NCBI GenBank assembly: GCA_030065915.1
Contig: JASJCQ010000003.1
Location: forward strand, 62,001 to 126,000
DNA: 64,000 nucleotides
Direction of reading: 5' to 3'
From: Woeseiaceae bacterium
GTDB lineage: Bacteria > Pseudomonadota > Gammaproteobacteria > Steroidobacterales > Woeseiaceae
Shown here: in pieces, positions 63,081 to 64,000 of the stretch
Numbering within the stretch: position 1 is the first letter of the stretch
How the letters are laid out: every line of letters starts with the position of its first letter
The notes under the pieces: generated by a model
The model's database searches: none
What the model saw: only the letters and a program-made list of their open reading frames with translations
What the model was told of the DNA's origin: nothing
Position numbers and translations under genes: made by a program

Positions 63081-63530
63081 ATGATGACACGCAAACTTCT
63101 GACAACAGGCGCCCTCGCATTGGCCATTGCGATGCCCGCGCTCGCGAACGATATATACAAGTATGTCGACGAAGACGGCACCGTTCACTACGTCGATCGA
63201 CCGACCGGCGTGGAATCGGAAGAACGCGTTGCCTTTGTCGCACGCAGCCGTACTGCCAATTCTTCATCAACCGACAACTCCGGTCCGGACTGGCGTGAAC
63301 GCCGCGAGTCCAGGCAGGAAGCGCAGAGAGCAGCAGAAGAAGAGGCCAGCCAGCAGGCGGAGCGCGAGAAACTCTGCCAGGAGAGCCGGGATCGCCTCCA
63401 GCAGTACAACCAGGCAAGGCGCCTTTACCGCACGGATGAGCAGGGAGAGCGTGTCTACCTGGACGAAGAACAGATCCAGGAAGCCCGACAGAAAGTCGCC
63501 GACCTGATCGAGGAACACTGCAACGGCTGA
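63081..63530 (+). CDS. DUF4124-domain secreted protein
   Basis: A 149-residue protein with a signal peptide (about 1-23, ending ALAND). The DUF4124 motif IYKYVDEDGTVHYVDRP follows, then a Glu/Arg/Gln-rich coiled-coil tail with two Cys (KLCQES, EHCNG) that may pair. The family is periplasmic with unknown function and often lies beside sensor kinase genes. Here a kinase gene follows. Confidence 0.85.
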   Translation: MMTRKLLTTGALALAIAMPALANDIYKYVDEDGTVHYVDRPTGVESEERVAFVARSRTANSSSTDNSGPDWRERRESRQEAQRAAEEEASQQAEREKLCQESRDRLQQYNQARRLYRTDEQGERVYLDEEQIQEARQKVADLIEEHCNG

Positions 63531-63607
63531 CCCTTCACCGCTCCGCGAGTATCGTTACACTGTCTGACGGTACAATTCACCGGCACGTTGAGTGAGGAGC
63601 GGAGCGC

Positions 63608-64000
63608 TTGGCTTCCAGCACGAACACCGAAAACGACGGACCTCACGCGTTCCTGCCCGACTTCTGTGCGGCAGGCACGCTGTTCGTCGTGCTCGTCGTT
63701 GCCGAGCTCGTCGCGATCGTCCTGAGCATCGCAAGGCTCGAGGCCGGTGGCGACTTCCTCGTCACATTGTCGAAGACCTCCCTTTTCCTGATCTGGATTG
63801 CACTGGCCAGCACAGCGGTTATGTGCCTGCTTCGCAAGACTCTGGAACAGCTCGGCCCGACACGTACGTTCGTCGTCAGCTACATCCTGCTGCTGACGCT
63901 TTGCGTTCTGCTCGCCGAGCTTTCGTATCGGCTGACCGACCAGTTCGGCACCGCCGCAATCATCGAGGGCAGTCACCAGCACTTCCTGCTGCAGACGTTT
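63608..64000 (+). CDS. N-terminus of an AlgZ/FimS-like membrane sensor kinase (runs off the end)
   Basis: A TTG at 63608 after GAGGAG opens a frame that stays open to the window edge (131 codons). It encodes FLPDFCAAGTLFVVLVVAELVAIVLSIAR and then further helices, including LFLIWIALASTAVMCLL and VVSYILLLTLCVLLAELSY. The LPDFC start and multi-helix N-terminus resemble the AlgZ/FimS membrane domain; the kinase domain lies outside the window. The assignment is limited by truncation. Confidence 0.6.
   Translation, partial: MASSTNTENDGPHAFLPDFCAAGTLFVVLVVAELVAIVLSIARLEAGGDFLVTLSKTSLFLIWIALASTAVMCLLRKTLEQLGPTRTFVVSYILLLTLCVLLAELSYRLTDQFGTAAIIEGSHQHFLLQTF

Overview
The window is a GC-rich (by eye about 60%), densely coded chromosomal segment from what looks like a free-living, probably marine or sediment gammaproteobacterium. 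The lineage inference rests on the yifB-ubiK-porin-glnK-amtB block, a sodium-pumping NQR operon with nqrM, an AlgZ-like kinase start and two large TonB-dependent receptors. Nothing in the window fixes the species. I saw no rRNA, tRNA, CRISPR array or insertion sequence.

Layout. (1) 1-9948: an extracellular electron transfer island. An mtrB-mtrA-mtrC set (outer-membrane barrel, periplasmic decaheme, surface decaheme lipoprotein) points left. Divergent from it are a diheme cytochrome c, an 11-heme cytochrome c fused to a membrane cytochrome b (CbcL-like architecture), and a three-helix NapC/NirT-type hexaheme cytochrome (ImcH-like architecture). (2) 10057-17547: nqrABCDEF-apbE-nqrM plus a CBS-domain gene, tightly overlapped on the minus strand. 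(3) 17701-19101: an arginase-family ureohydrolase and a DUF2784 membrane protein. (4) 19144-36000: a divergent carbohydrate locus that I read as a beta-1,3-glucan (laminarin-type) utilisation locus. The left arm is TonB receptor, halogenase-like flavoprotein, SapC, cupin, second halogenase-like flavoprotein and malectin-GH16. The right arm is ADP-ribosylglycohydrolase-like protein, CBM9-like secreted protein, a large clan GH-Q phosphorylase candidate, GH17 and a LacI regulator. A LacI-type palindrome lies between the arms. (5) 36040-39958: assorted genes, including a 38-residue membrane peptide. (6) 40147-46995: a DNA repair run of ATP-dependent ligase, full-length Lhr helicase and Nei glycosylase, with a 48-bp tandem duplication at the ligase/lhr junction. 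(7) 47148-48196: a fused iorA/iorB remnant and an SGNH-like protein. (8) 48517-54147: a second TonB receptor, D-amino acid dehydrogenase and M14 peptidase. (9) 54290-58530: a cytochrome c5-like protein and a LysR-controlled glutathione-transferase/SDR cluster. (10) 58540-64000: yifB, ubiK, a nitrogen-regulated porin-glnK-amtB operon with a readable sigma-54 promoter and NtrC site, a DUF4124 gene and the start of an AlgZ-like kinase.

How it fits together: NQR feeds the quinone pool and a sodium gradient. The cytochrome b fusion and the hexaheme protein could pass quinol electrons to periplasmic MtrA and out through MtrB/MtrC. The TonB loci supply glucan and peptide or amino-acid carbon, and glnK-amtB supplies ammonium. 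These links between regions are inference.
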